A stretch of 64,000 nt of DNA from Deinococcales bacterium (GTDB lineage: Bacteria; Deinococcota; Deinococci; Deinococcales; JAAFIG01): contig JAAFIG010000007.1 of NCBI GenBank assembly GCA_013298595.1, positions 94,086 to 158,085 on the forward strand, given 5' to 3'. Under the pieces are notes generated by a model. The model saw nothing but the letters and a program-made list of their open reading frames with translations, did not search any database and had not been told where the DNA came from. Positions 26,377-35,372 of this stretch are shown piece after piece. Both the position numbers and the translations under genes were made by a program. The stretch's first letter is position 1, and every line of letters starts with the position of its first letter.

Positions 26377-26481
26377 GTAAAACAACCAGAATCTTTTGAT
26401 CATCCATGTGGCTCTAACCAGACCATAGCAGTTACCCCATTGTTTCTTTCGCCCTCTCAAAGCACAAAAAGGAGTGAACAG

Positions 26482-27219
26482 ATGCAAAATTTAACCCAAC
26501 CCGCCTTGCCAATCCCCCGCCCAAATCTTCAAACTGCGCCAATCACCGCTGTTTTGCTGATTTTAATACCCATTACTTTTACACTGGTTTTTACTCTGCT
26601 TAGTACAAGTTTTGAATACCCAGATATTTTGCGTAAACCTGTCCCCTATGTTCTCGAGCGATTTACAGCTGGCGGAGCAGGTCTGATAGCCTTATGGTAC
26701 GGAATGTTTGTTTCTGCCTTGGCGTTTATTGGCATTCCGCTTTTAACCCGTCGGTTATTTCCCCAACCAAACCTGCTGCTTGACCTAGGCACGATTTTTG
26801 GTGTGTTGGCAGGCTTAGTACAAGCCCTTGGTTTTGCTCGATGGATTTTTCTTGTACCTGCACTGGCATCTGCCCATATAAACCCAAGCTCGAGTGATGC
26901 GACCAAAGCCGCCATTGCCGTTGTCTTTGATGCTTTTAATCATTATGCAGGCATTGGTATTGGTGAGCATCTTGGGTACTTATTCACAGCCCTCTGGACA
27001 CTCTCCATTTGCACTGCACTGGTGTCGCGTTCAAAGTGGCTTGGTTTTTCAGGTGCTATCTTTGCCATTGGCATTCTTGCAGGGTTGCTCGAGCCAATCG
27101 GCTTTGCTTGGGCAGGCACAATCAATGCGCTTTCCTACATTGCATGGTCGGTTTGGATGGTGGTTTTTGGCATCACCATCTGGCGAATCAAACGACCAAA
27201 CTTAGGGGCAACTTCATGA
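26482..27219 (+). CDS. DUF4386-like integral membrane protein
   Basis: 245 residues with about six or seven hydrophobic helices and YGMFVSALAFIGIPLLTRRLF, GLVQALGFARWIFLVPALA, and GHEHLGYLFTALW-like IGEHLGYLFTALW, the pattern of DUF4386 proteins. AAAAGGAG lies upstream of the ATG at 26482, which is why it is preferred to an earlier in-frame start. Function unknown. It is coupled to the next gene by ATGA. Confidence 0.8.
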   Translation: MQNLTQPALPIPRPNLQTAPITAVLLILIPITFTLVFTLLSTSFEYPDILRKPVPYVLERFTAGGAGLIALWYGMFVSALAFIGIPLLTRRLFPQPNLLLDLGTIFGVLAGLVQALGFARWIFLVPALASAHINPSSSDATKAAIAVVFDAFNHYAGIGIGEHLGYLFTALWTLSICTALVSRSKWLGFSGAIFAIGILAGLLEPIGFAWAGTINALSYIAWSVWMVVFGITIWRIKRPNLGATS

Positions 27220-27608
27220 ACTGGTTTGTGGCTAATTTCAAATGGATCATGCTAATTTCAGGCATCCTTACCGCCACCATGATATACGCTGTGATTGCCC
27301 CTCAAGCCGCCCTTAATTCCACCTTTGGCGCAAGCCTCGAAGATTCACTTGCCGAGATTGTTGTTCGCAATTGGGGCGCATTGATTACCCTGATTGGCGC
27401 ATCCCTGATGTACGGTGCGTTTGCTCTAAAATACCGTCCGTTAATACTGGTCATGGCAGGAGTCAGCAAACTTGTTTTTATCACGCTGGTTTTGACGTAT
27501 GGAACGGCTTACCTTGGTCAACAAGCAGGTTTTATCATTGGTCTTGATGCTTTGATGGTTGTGCTTTACACAGTTTATTTGCTCAATGCTCGAGTAGAGC
27601 CATCATGA
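27216..27608 (+). CDS. Small four-helix membrane protein
   Basis: 130 residues with four predicted membrane helices (around 10-28, 48-68, 75-95, 100-122). It overlaps its upstream and downstream genes by 4 bp each. No family recognised beyond a resemblance to small DoxX/DUF4345-like four-helix proteins. Presumably works with its operon partners. Confidence 0.75.
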   Translation: MNWFVANFKWIMLISGILTATMIYAVIAPQAALNSTFGASLEDSLAEIVVRNWGALITLIGASLMYGAFALKYRPLILVMAGVSKLVFITLVLTYGTAYLGQQAGFIIGLDALMVVLYTVYLLNARVEPS

Positions 27609-28171
27609 ATACCATTCAGGCTTTTCCAAACTGGCAGTTCTGGCTGATATGGTTTCTAGCTTTCTTGGCTTTCCCAATCGGTGGGGTACTTGCTAAAGCC
27701 TTGGTAGGCGCAATCAATAATCCAGTAGCGGCTTTGTTCGGTGGTTTACTGATGGGCTTGGTTCTTGGACTGGCACAATGGCTGGTGCTGAGGCAACAAT
27801 TCTCCATCTCCTTCATTTGGGTTCTGGCAACAGGGTTTGGCATGGCAATCGGGCTTTTCTTGAGTCAGATTTTTTTGGGCAGCCAAACAATAGGTCAGGA
27901 TTTACTTTGGCGCGGTTTGATCACTGGTTTAGCCCTTGGATTAGCCCAAGGTTTGGTGCTTTACAACCTCGAGTTCCCACTTTTTCACAGCCTGATTTGG
28001 GTTATCACGATTGGTCTGAGTTGGAGTCTGGGGTGGTTCATCACCCGTGCTGTTGGAGTTGACTTAACGCCACAATGGACGGTTTTTGGTTCGACTGGCG
28101 CATGGGCATTTCAAATCATCACTGGATTGCTGATGTACTGGCAAATTCTAAGTACACAAGGAGCAAAATGA
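27605..28171 (+). CDS. Polytopic membrane protein, glycine-rich
   Basis: 188 residues, about six hydrophobic helices. Internal similarity is visible between GGLLMGLVLGLAQWLVLRQQF and GLITGLALGLAQGLVLYNLEF, suggesting an internal duplication of a three-helix unit. It overlaps both neighbours by ATGA. Function unknown. Confidence 0.75.
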   Translation: MNTIQAFPNWQFWLIWFLAFLAFPIGGVLAKALVGAINNPVAALFGGLLMGLVLGLAQWLVLRQQFSISFIWVLATGFGMAIGLFLSQIFLGSQTIGQDLLWRGLITGLALGLAQGLVLYNLEFPLFHSLIWVITIGLSWSLGWFITRAVGVDLTPQWTVFGSTGAWAFQIITGLLMYWQILSTQGAK

Positions 28172-29127
28172 TTTCCTCAAAACAACCAGAACTGCACGTT
28201 ATTTTTGGTACAGGACCACTCGGCAGATGGACAGCCCATGAATTACTCGCAATGGGTCATCAAGTTCGGATGATTAACCGCAGTGGTCAAGCAAAAGCCA
28301 TACCAATTGGTGCTCAAATACAAAAAGGGGATGCTTATGATGCCCTGAAAAACATTGAAATGACCCAAGGGGCAAGTGCCATTTACCTTTGCGCCCAACC
28401 AGAATATCACCAATGGGAAGGTAATTTTCCAAGGTTGCAAGCCGCGATTTTACAAGCAGCAATAACCAATCGGGCAAAACTCATTGCTGCTGAAAATCTG
28501 TATATGTACGGCAACACCCACGGGGAAATCATTCACGAAGTCTTGCCTCACAATGCCAAAACCAAAAAAGGGCAGATTCGTCAAACCATGACCCAAAGTC
28601 TTTTTGCAGCCCATCAAGCGGGTCAGGCTCGAGTTGCGGCTGTGCGCGGTTCGGATTTCTTTGGACCTAATGACCGAATTTATGGCGATAACATTTTTGC
28701 ACCTGCCTTAGCGGGTAAATCAATCAATGCCATTGGCAGTTTAGATCAACCACACACATTTACTTACACTGTTGATTTTGGCAAAACCCTTGCTGTGGCT
28801 GGAACAAACGATGCTGCCCTCGGGCAAGTCTGGCACGTGCCGAGTAACCCTGCTATCACTCAACGCAATTTCATCAACCTGATTGCCGAAGAAATTCAAA
28901 AACCCATCAAGACCATTTTGGCTACACCCCTGATGGTTCGTGCGCTCGGGCTGTTCAATCCTGGTCTGCGCGAAATGAACGAAATGATGTACCAGTTTAC
29001 CCAACCATTTGTTTTAGATAGCAACAAGATGACCCAGGCTTTTGGTTTACGAGCCACTCCATTACAACAAATCCAAGAAACAATCACATGGGTATTAGCA
29101 AACACGGGTAAAACAGCCACTACTTGA
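28168..29127 (+). CDS. NAD-dependent epimerase/dehydratase-like (extended SDR) protein
   Basis: 319 residues. The Rossmann motif is slightly degenerate: HVIFGTGPLGRWTAHELLA at residues 9-27 (GxGxxG). The catalytic region reads AENLYMYG, with Tyr retained but no YxxxK lysine spacing, so it may be an atypical reductase or nucleotide-binding protein. RGSDFFGPND and WHVPSNPAITQRNFI are typical of NmrA/epimerase-like actinobacterial homologues. Last gene of the TetR operon; ATGA overlap with the membrane protein. Confidence 0.82.
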   Translation: MISSKQPELHVIFGTGPLGRWTAHELLAMGHQVRMINRSGQAKAIPIGAQIQKGDAYDALKNIEMTQGASAIYLCAQPEYHQWEGNFPRLQAAILQAAITNRAKLIAAENLYMYGNTHGEIIHEVLPHNAKTKKGQIRQTMTQSLFAAHQAGQARVAAVRGSDFFGPNDRIYGDNIFAPALAGKSINAIGSLDQPHTFTYTVDFGKTLAVAGTNDAALGQVWHVPSNPAITQRNFINLIAEEIQKPIKTILATPLMVRALGLFNPGLREMNEMMYQFTQPFVLDSNKMTQAFGLRATPLQQIQETITWVLANTGKTATT

Positions 29128-29153
29128 GAATTTCCAAACTATTTTTGCTTTGT

Positions 29154-29205
29154 ATTTTGCATACTTCCGACCTAACCACATCATTTAGGCGGAAGTATGC
29201 AAAAT
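29154..29205. terminator. Long imperfect hairpin between convergent genes
   Basis: Arms 29154-29169 and 29190-29205 pair perfectly (16 bp). After a single bulged A the inner CCTAA/TTAGG pairs, leaving a 9-nt loop. It lies between the epimerase-like gene and the convergent DUF4132 gene and may be a bidirectional terminator, though the stem is AT-rich. Confidence 0.6.
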
Positions 29206-29219
29206 CTTTGACTTGGTTT

Positions 29220-32200
29220 TTATCCCACGAGTTGCCGTAACAAAATCGGGTCTTGAATTTCAGAATCTTTTGCCAACATCAGTACCTTAGCAATCACCTC
29301 TGCGGTGCGTGGGTCAGAATCCGCGAACGGCAAGAAAATCCGTCCTCGAGCCTGATTCGGCACTGCCACCAAGCAAATCGCGCCGCCTGGTTGCTGATGC
29401 ACCACAGCACTGCCAAGATGCACGCTGTACCGTCCAATTTGCCCTTCGATGAGTGCCACTGATTTCTCGAGTTTGACATTGCTGATTTTGAGTAATCGCA
29501 GTGTCTCGAGCAACAGCGCTGCTCGCATTTCAGTGGTGCTTTGTGAGGCTTCGGGGTCTACGCCGCCAACATGCGCCACTGAAACCACCAAGTCAATGTC
29601 GCGCATGATTTCCGAGTACAAACGCTTTGGCATACTCTCGAGAGCAAGCGATTCGTAATCGCCGCGTTTGGTGAAATACACTGTGTCAAGGGCGGGTGCT
29701 TCGATTTCGGCTGGTGTTGTCCAACCTTGTTTGCTACTGACATGGGCGGTAATGCCTTCAGCAAAGAATGTACGGCTGGCATCACCTTCATAAGCATTGA
29801 CCACCCAGCCTCTCGAGCCAAGCAATGCAGCACTTTGGCGTTGGTTGATCTGATGTCCTGCGTAACGACTGGACTTGGTTTTCTCGAGTTTTTCAGCATC
29901 GGTTAAGAGGTAGAGTTCCCGAAAAATCTGTTTGAATGGTTGCTGGCGTTTGGCACTAAAAAACGCTCCTTGGAATTCACTCCATTTTTTGCTCTCAAGT
30001 AAATCCACTGGGTGTGCAAGGCGTAAACTCGAGGCTTGAATACCAAGCAATTCGCCAGCCGCACTGACCAAGTTTTTACCATCAGCACTTAAAAACCCCA
30101 TTTGTTTTTCGTCTATAAAAACCAGTTGCTCGAGCATCGGTTTAACAATTGGGTGCTTGGTTAAATCTCGTAATTCCTTAGCAGTAAATTCATCACCGTG
30201 AATCATGGCACGCTCGAGTGAAACTCGCATTCGACTGCGTTGCGTCTCGAGTTCTTTTCGTCTGGCACGAATTTCGATAACGGCTTCGTCTTTTTTTAGA
30301 TTCGCAGGAATATCTTTGAGGGTCTTACCTGCTTTTTGAATCTCGAGCAGTGGTTCGCCATCAGCGGTGACCGATAAAATCAGTTCAATATCGCCTTTTT
30401 TCAGAGTCACAGCGCCTTTAGATAAATCTGCTACGGCTTTTAATTCCATTGCCCACTCAAGCCGCATCGGGTCTGGGTAGCCAGCCGTGCGTGCCAAATT
30501 CTCGAGTCCGATTCGGCTGGCAAGCCGTTCAGATTCTTTGCGTTGTGAACCAAATTGTTTACTTTGTTTTAAGAAGGTTTGTATCACTTCGTAACGTGCT
30601 AAAAGCGCAGCATCTTTGGCTTTGGGCAGTGGTAACAACCCAAGAGCACGCACACTATCTTGATGGCGTTTACTGGTGATACGGGTGATCACTTCCGATT
30701 CAACAAGTTTCCCGAGCATGGCATCGGCAAATTGCTTAGCTCTGGCATGACCCGTACCAGAAGTGATGTACTTGGCAGCATCATAAATTTGTGTCCAATG
30801 TTCAGCGCCTAAGTCCTTATACACCCGATTAAACCATGCCACATCCACAGCACCATCCATTAAATCCTCGGTGGTCAGTGGGGTTAATTGTGCCATCTCG
30901 AGTTTCCAATTTTCCCCTTCGGAATCGGTGCTAAAGCCACCTTCTTTGGTATGCGCCCGCAACCAATACATGCCTTCGGATAAGCCTTTCCAGCCAATGG
31001 TTTTAGCAACAAATTGTGTCCATTGTGGTGCAAACAAACCAAGCTCGAGTAAGCGTTGCTCGAGGATACCAGCTTTTTTCATGGCTTTAGCAAAATCGGT
31101 TTGCGTATCTGTTTTAGCTGGGTAAACAGCTTGTAAAAGGTCTGAAAATACATTCATACGTGGTGCTTCGCCACTATAATAATACCCACTACCACGTGAA
31201 ATATTATCCTTACCAATGGTGGTTAGAATCTGCATTAAACGCGGTAAGCCCTCTAAGAAACGAATGCGACTGGCTGCACCTGTGGCAGCGGTTGGTAAAT
31301 CGCCTCGAGCCAATTCGATCTCGAGAACCCGATTAGCGCATTGCTCGAGTAATGGTTGTAATTGTGGGTAGGTTTTGACTAAATCAGAAGGGGTTTTGAG
31401 TAAATGCTCGGTAAAACCATTGTTGCATTTGACATCTTTTACTGGACGCAGATTCTCCGTACCAATCAGGGCTTCCATGACATCGGTTTGGTTAGCAATG
31501 CCTGCTGCCCAAGCTGGCATTAAGTAATCAAGATTGATAGTACGACGATAATTCCACCATAAACGCAATCCCATACTATGCTCGAGTTGCCAAGTCCGAA
31601 TTTTTTGTGCATTGGTCAATTCAGCTTGACTGGTCGCAATTTTAAGAATAATTGGATTGAGTTTTTTAAATGCCAAATAGGTTTTGTCTTTTTGCAATTT
31701 TTCTTCATCAGGAAGTTCAGCTCCTGCTACAACAAATTTCTTAAAGCCTTGCTCGAGCATTGGAATACTTTGCGCCAATTGATCCTCTAAAATATCCAAG
31801 GCAAAATCGTGCTCGTTAGCGGCTGGGTAGAGTTCTTTGAACCAGTGCAGGATTTGCACCAAATGACTCTCGAGGTTTGCATCGGCTTCTTTGCGTTTTT
31901 TTGGTTTTAAACTCGAGAAATACGTTTTTTGCAACTCGGTATTGGTGATGCCAGGATCATCATTATCGGGGTCGAGATCGTAAACAAAATCTTCGTCGTA
32001 ATAATCATCGTCATCATCGGTATCAGACTTAAACATAAACGAACGAATCGCAATTGCCCGTAGCACCTCGAGTCCATCGCTATCACGTTCTTTAGCAGTA
32101 CGATTCAGAAACCAAGTTGACCACATTTCAGATAATGGAAATTTCTGCCATTGCTCGAGTAGTGTTTCTTCTTTGTTGTGCGTATTTGGCGAACGTAAAT

Positions 32201-34097
32201 ACGCATTCTCAAATGGTTTTTGTTCAACAGTATTACTCCAATTGATTGCATCCACAACCGTTAAACGTTCTTGCCAAATAATTTTCTCGAGCGAAGCTAA
32301 AAATGCCAGTGTGGCAGGTGTGACCAATTCGATTTTTTGTCGCTTAAAAGCAAAAGCTGGGGTACGTAATTGTGGGTCAAACAAACCAAAACCATCTTTT
32401 GGACTCGGTGCGTTTTCCTCGAGCCGCACACGCTCAAGTGCTTTTGCAATTTCCTCGCCCGCTTTTTTCTGTTCGGGGGTTTTAGCCACTTTTAAGCGAG
32501 TTGCGCTGGCACTGGCAAATTCGGCAGGTTGTGCCAAAATTAAACTAATCGTATCTTTACGCACCGAAGCTGTTTTGCGACTTAATTGTTTCTCGAGCGC
32601 AGGAAACTCGTTTTCCTCGAGTAAAACTTTACTTTTTTGCATTGCCTGAAACGCTCTTTCACGCAAGTAATTATCCTTATGGATTAAGGCTGCAACTACC
32701 ATATCCCTAGTTTCAGTATCCCAAGGAGTTTTTTCGGTTAATGCCTCAATCATGCGACGCAAATACCACGGATCGAGTTGATCTTTATAAGGCAGCATCA
32801 AACGCACATCTTGCCCCGAAAGCAAATCAAACATTTGCCGAGTAATTTCGCTCGGTTCAACCGAAACATCGCCCAACCATGTTTCTGGGGCTTTACACTT
32901 GGTAGCAACTGCAAAACGCTCGAGATAACGCTGCATGGTTTTAAACGAAGCACTGCTTTGCTCGGAAGTTTCGTGAGGTAACACCACAACTTGCCGAGCC
33001 TTGATTGCCACAGCATCATCGGTATCAAAAAGGGCTGCCAGAATATCTGGGTGTGTGTTCAAATCAAAAGTACGCAATAACTCGAGAGCCAGAAAACGGT
33101 ACTTTGCCTCTTTGTGCTTCAGCCACGGCAGCGCCAGTGATTGTGCCTCTTCGAGATTCTGCACTGCCAAGGCATAAATAGCCAAATACAACTCGAGCAA
33201 GGTTGGAGTGCCTTTGAGATTTTTGGCAATTGTCTGATTAGCCTTTGGATTCTCGAGCCGTGCAATAAAATCCTTTAAGGCATTCTCAAGCACCTTTGGC
33301 GTTGGTTCTGGTGGTAAGGCAGGTAAATACCCAACTGCCCATTGCACACTCGAGGAAAAACGCAGCAGATCCTCTTTTAGAATAAGTTTAAGCATCCGTA
33401 ATAACGCAGTTGGATGTGCAACACCGATTTTATTAAAAATACTTTGCCGCAAACCTTCTTGGCGTTGCGCGGCAAGCAAGATTTTCTCGAGCAAATCCCA
33501 ACCTTCAACGCGGTTAGACCGAATCAACACTTGAATCACATGATCGCCCATGATTGCCACAGGATGCTCGTTCTTAGCCGCCGCCATCATGATCTGAAAA
33601 ACAGCATCATTGCCCGCATCCACCGCTGCTGTATAAACACCAACACAGTAGTACTGAAAAGACCACTCGTAGGCTGCATACTCGGCGAACCATTCAAGTG
33701 GTTGATCAAAAGCACCAAGGTACTCGAACCACCCTTTGGCTTGTTCGGCTTGCACGGCAATGCTAGGAGGGGTACTCGAGTGAAAACGATACGTTTCTGG
33801 TGTTTGCACCGCTGCTAGTACTTCGGTATGAAAGCGCGGAAACCATGCAGTCAGTACCAAAGCAAAATCTTGACTCGAGATTTGAGCAAACGCATTTTGG
33901 GCAGCCAGAACAAATTTGTTACGTAACTCGTAATCATCAAAGTGCAAATCTTCGCCTTTAGCATCAAGGCTAAGATAATCCAAAGTAACTTGCACCAAAT
34001 GCTTAGGCAATTTTTGTATCCGCTGAGCCACCAGCGCATCAGCGTTTTTGATCCGAGCAGCTTCAACGATTTTCTGTGCATCTTCGCGCTTGAGCAT
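29220..34097 (-). CDS. DUF4132 domain giant protein
   Basis: 1625 residues, one of the largest in the window. The C-terminal region (about 1180-1560) has the DUF4132 pattern LKKGDIELILSV, ARRKELETQRSRMRVSLERAMIHGDEF, LVFIDEKQMGFL and HPVDLLESKKWSEFQ. The rest is HEAT-like helical repeat. A hyperacidic Asp/Tyr patch lies near residues 690-712. Related to E. coli MolR/YehI, which belongs to the same gene neighbourhood as the MoxR/SWIM proteins seen at the left end of this window. It begins one base after the stop of its small partner. Function unknown. Confidence 0.85.
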   Translation of the reverse strand: MLKREDAQKIVEAARIKNADALVAQRIQKLPKHLVQVTLDYLSLDAKGEDLHFDDYELRNKFVLAAQNAFAQISSQDFALVLTAWFPRFHTEVLAAVQTPETYRFHSSTPPSIAVQAEQAKGWFEYLGAFDQPLEWFAEYAAYEWSFQYYCVGVYTAAVDAGNDAVFQIMMAAAKNEHPVAIMGDHVIQVLIRSNRVEGWDLLEKILLAAQRQEGLRQSIFNKIGVAHPTALLRMLKLILKEDLLRFSSSVQWAVGYLPALPPEPTPKVLENALKDFIARLENPKANQTIAKNLKGTPTLLELYLAIYALAVQNLEEAQSLALPWLKHKEAKYRFLALELLRTFDLNTHPDILAALFDTDDAVAIKARQVVVLPHETSEQSSASFKTMQRYLERFAVATKCKAPETWLGDVSVEPSEITRQMFDLLSGQDVRLMLPYKDQLDPWYLRRMIEALTEKTPWDTETRDMVVAALIHKDNYLRERAFQAMQKSKVLLEENEFPALEKQLSRKTASVRKDTISLILAQPAEFASASATRLKVAKTPEQKKAGEEIAKALERVRLEENAPSPKDGFGLFDPQLRTPAFAFKRQKIELVTPATLAFLASLEKIIWQERLTVVDAINWSNTVEQKPFENAYLRSPNTHNKEETLLEQWQKFPLSEMWSTWFLNRTAKERDSDGLEVLRAIAIRSFMFKSDTDDDDDYYDEDFVYDLDPDNDDPGITNTELQKTYFSSLKPKKRKEADANLESHLVQILHWFKELYPAANEHDFALDILEDQLAQSIPMLEQGFKKFVVAGAELPDEEKLQKDKTYLAFKKLNPIILKIATSQAELTNAQKIRTWQLEHSMGLRLWWNYRRTINLDYLMPAWAAGIANQTDVMEALIGTENLRPVKDVKCNNGFTEHLLKTPSDLVKTYPQLQPLLEQCANRVLEIELARGDLPTAATGAASRIRFLEGLPRLMQILTTIGKDNISRGSGYYYSGEAPRMNVFSDLLQAVYPAKTDTQTDFAKAMKKAGILEQRLLELGLFAPQWTQFVAKTIGWKGLSEGMYWLRAHTKEGGFSTDSEGENWKLEMAQLTPLTTEDLMDGAVDVAWFNRVYKDLGAEHWTQIYDAAKYITSGTGHARAKQFADAMLGKLVESEVITRITSKRHQDSVRALGLLPLPKAKDAALLARYEVIQTFLKQSKQFGSQRKESERLASRIGLENLARTAGYPDPMRLEWAMELKAVADLSKGAVTLKKGDIELILSVTADGEPLLEIQKAGKTLKDIPANLKKDEAVIEIRARRKELETQRSRMRVSLERAMIHGDEFTAKELRDLTKHPIVKPMLEQLVFIDEKQMGFLSADGKNLVSAAGELLGIQASSLRLAHPVDLLESKKWSEFQGAFFSAKRQQPFKQIFRELYLLTDAEKLEKTKSSRYAGHQINQRQSAALLGSRGWVVNAYEGDASRTFFAEGITAHVSSKQGWTTPAEIEAPALDTVYFTKRGDYESLALESMPKRLYSEIMRDIDLVVSVAHVGGVDPEASQSTTEMRAALLLETLRLLKISNVKLEKSVALIEGQIGRYSVHLGSAVVHQQPGGAICLVAVPNQARGRIFLPFADSDPRTAEVIAKVLMLAKDSEIQDPILLRQLVG

Positions 34098-34538
34098 TTA
34101 GCCTCCCGCCAACGCCACAAGGCGTAGGAACATGATTTCTTGGTTGTACTCGAGATTGACCACATCGGTTAAACGCTCGATTTGGTTATCACCATAAAAG
34201 GCGTAATACAAACCATCGGCAAACGCCTGAATTGCTACTTGAATCGCCTCATCAGTATTCACGTCTTGCTTAAATTCTTGCCCACCCAAACTGATTTTGC
34301 CAGTCTCGGCAGCCTCGAGTAATTGGTTTTCGGTTAACACCCGTAAAAACTGATTATCAGTTTGGCGAGTGCGAAAAGCATCCACCTCAAGCGCCACAAT
34401 GCGTTCAATCAGTTCTTGTAAGGTTGGTTGCATTGAAAAATTGCCAATGCTGTATTCGCGTGTCGTGAGGGCTTTTTTGCGACCAAGTTGTTTGACGGTC
34501 AGCGTTAAGTTGACAGTAATCCCAGTTGATAAGTCCAT
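34098..34538 (-). CDS. Hypothetical partner of DUF4132 protein
   Basis: 146 residues: beta-rich start (TVNLTLTVKQLGRKKALTTREYSI), a helical middle ending in QPTLQELIERIVALEVDAFRTR, and a C-terminal DGLYYAFYGDNQIE segment. Its stop abuts the DUF4132 start (no gap), so they form a pair. The second ATG (34538) is preferred to the one at 34544 because TAGGAT lies exactly 6 nt before it, a leaderless arrangement seen elsewhere here. No family known to me. Confidence 0.75.
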   Translation of the reverse strand: MDLSTGITVNLTLTVKQLGRKKALTTREYSIGNFSMQPTLQELIERIVALEVDAFRTRQTDNQFLRVLTENQLLEAAETGKISLGGQEFKQDVNTDEAIQVAIQAFADGLYYAFYGDNQIERLTDVVNLEYNQEIMFLRLVALAGG

Positions 34539-34544
34539 AATCAT

Positions 34545-34550
34545 ATCCTA
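34545..34550 (-). promoter_or_regulatory. Candidate -10 box for leaderless transcript
   Basis: On the minus strand TAGGAT precedes the ATG at 34538 by 6 nt, without a ribosome-binding site. Confidence 0.4.
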
Positions 34551-34865
34551 GCTGTCCATGATGAGTCTAACGTTGGGACGAGTTGGGGTAAAAATATAAA
34601 CACTGCCCTAAAGAAAGCAGTGTTCACAAGTTTTTTCATTGTTCACCTCGAGAAAAATAAGAATTGGGGTTAAATGGCGATTAGCGGATGGTCGAGAAGT
34701 GATGTAGCTCGAGAATTATGCTTACAGCTAAATTATAGAGCTTGGTTTATTATTTGTCAAATTGGGTGTAGAGGCGAGGTACACGAGACCCAATTTGGGT
34801 ATTTCAAAAGTTCTTGGGTAAAAAAACAATCTATTAAGAGTTCAAACATAATCAGATTTAATAAC
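34551..34865. other. Divergent intergenic region with hairpin and palindrome
   Basis: No gene is evident. It contains an 8-bp hairpin (arms 34599-34606 and 34617-34624, AACACTGC/GCAGTGTT). It also contains AAATTGGGT (34759-34767) paired with ACCCAATTT (34788-34796), the latter inside a 13-bp palindrome ACCCAATTTGGGT (34788-34800). The palindromes are candidate Lrp operators. Confidence 0.5.
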
Positions 34866-34894
34866 TTGCAATGTAAACAAAAGTAAAATATATT
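34866..34894 (+). promoter_or_regulatory. Promoter of Lrp-family gene (leaderless)
   Basis: TTGCAA (34866-34871), 17-bp spacer, TATATT (34889-34894), then 7 nt to the ATG at 34902. This would give a leaderless mRNA. Confidence 0.7.
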
Positions 34895-34901
34895 AAATAC
34901 C

Positions 34902-35372
34902 ATGTTTTCAAAAGAAATTAACCTAGATCACCTTGATATACTCGTTCTCAAGAGCCTAGTAACCGATGCTCGAGTGACATGGGCAGAACTGGCTAAACGC
35001 CTTGGATTATCCGCCCCAGCCATTGCTGAACGTGTACGGAAACTCGAGGAAAACGGTGTGATACAAGGGCATTACACCCATATCAACCCCGAAGCCATTG
35101 GGCAACACTTGCTGGCATTTATTTCTCTGGCACTGCATAACCCTGCCGAACGCAAAGCCCTCGAGAAAGTCATGCTCAAACATCCCAGTATTCTCGAGTG
35201 TCATCACACCACAGGCAGCGATGATTACTTCTTAAAAGCTCGAGTGGCGAACCCCAGTGCGCTCGAGGAACTTATTAGTAACGAGTTAAAACGCGTCGCT
35301 CCAAGTATCCGTACCCACACCACCATTGCTCTCTCGAGCCTCAAAGAAACCGTTATGCAGGTTAGCCCGTGA
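34902..35372 (+). CDS. Lrp/AsnC family transcriptional regulator
   Basis: 156 residues. The N-terminal winged helix has LDHLDILVLKSLVTDARVTWAELAKRLGLSAPAIAERVRKLEENGVI and the C-terminal RAM domain has ILECHHTTGSDDYFLKARV. Such proteins sense amino acids and often control LysE-type exporters, as its position suggests. The stop overlaps the LysE start as GTGA, giving translational coupling. Confidence 0.93.
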   Translation: MFSKEINLDHLDILVLKSLVTDARVTWAELAKRLGLSAPAIAERVRKLEENGVIQGHYTHINPEAIGQHLLAFISLALHNPAERKALEKVMLKHPSILECHHTTGSDDYFLKARVANPSALEELISNELKRVAPSIRTHTTIALSSLKETVMQVSP

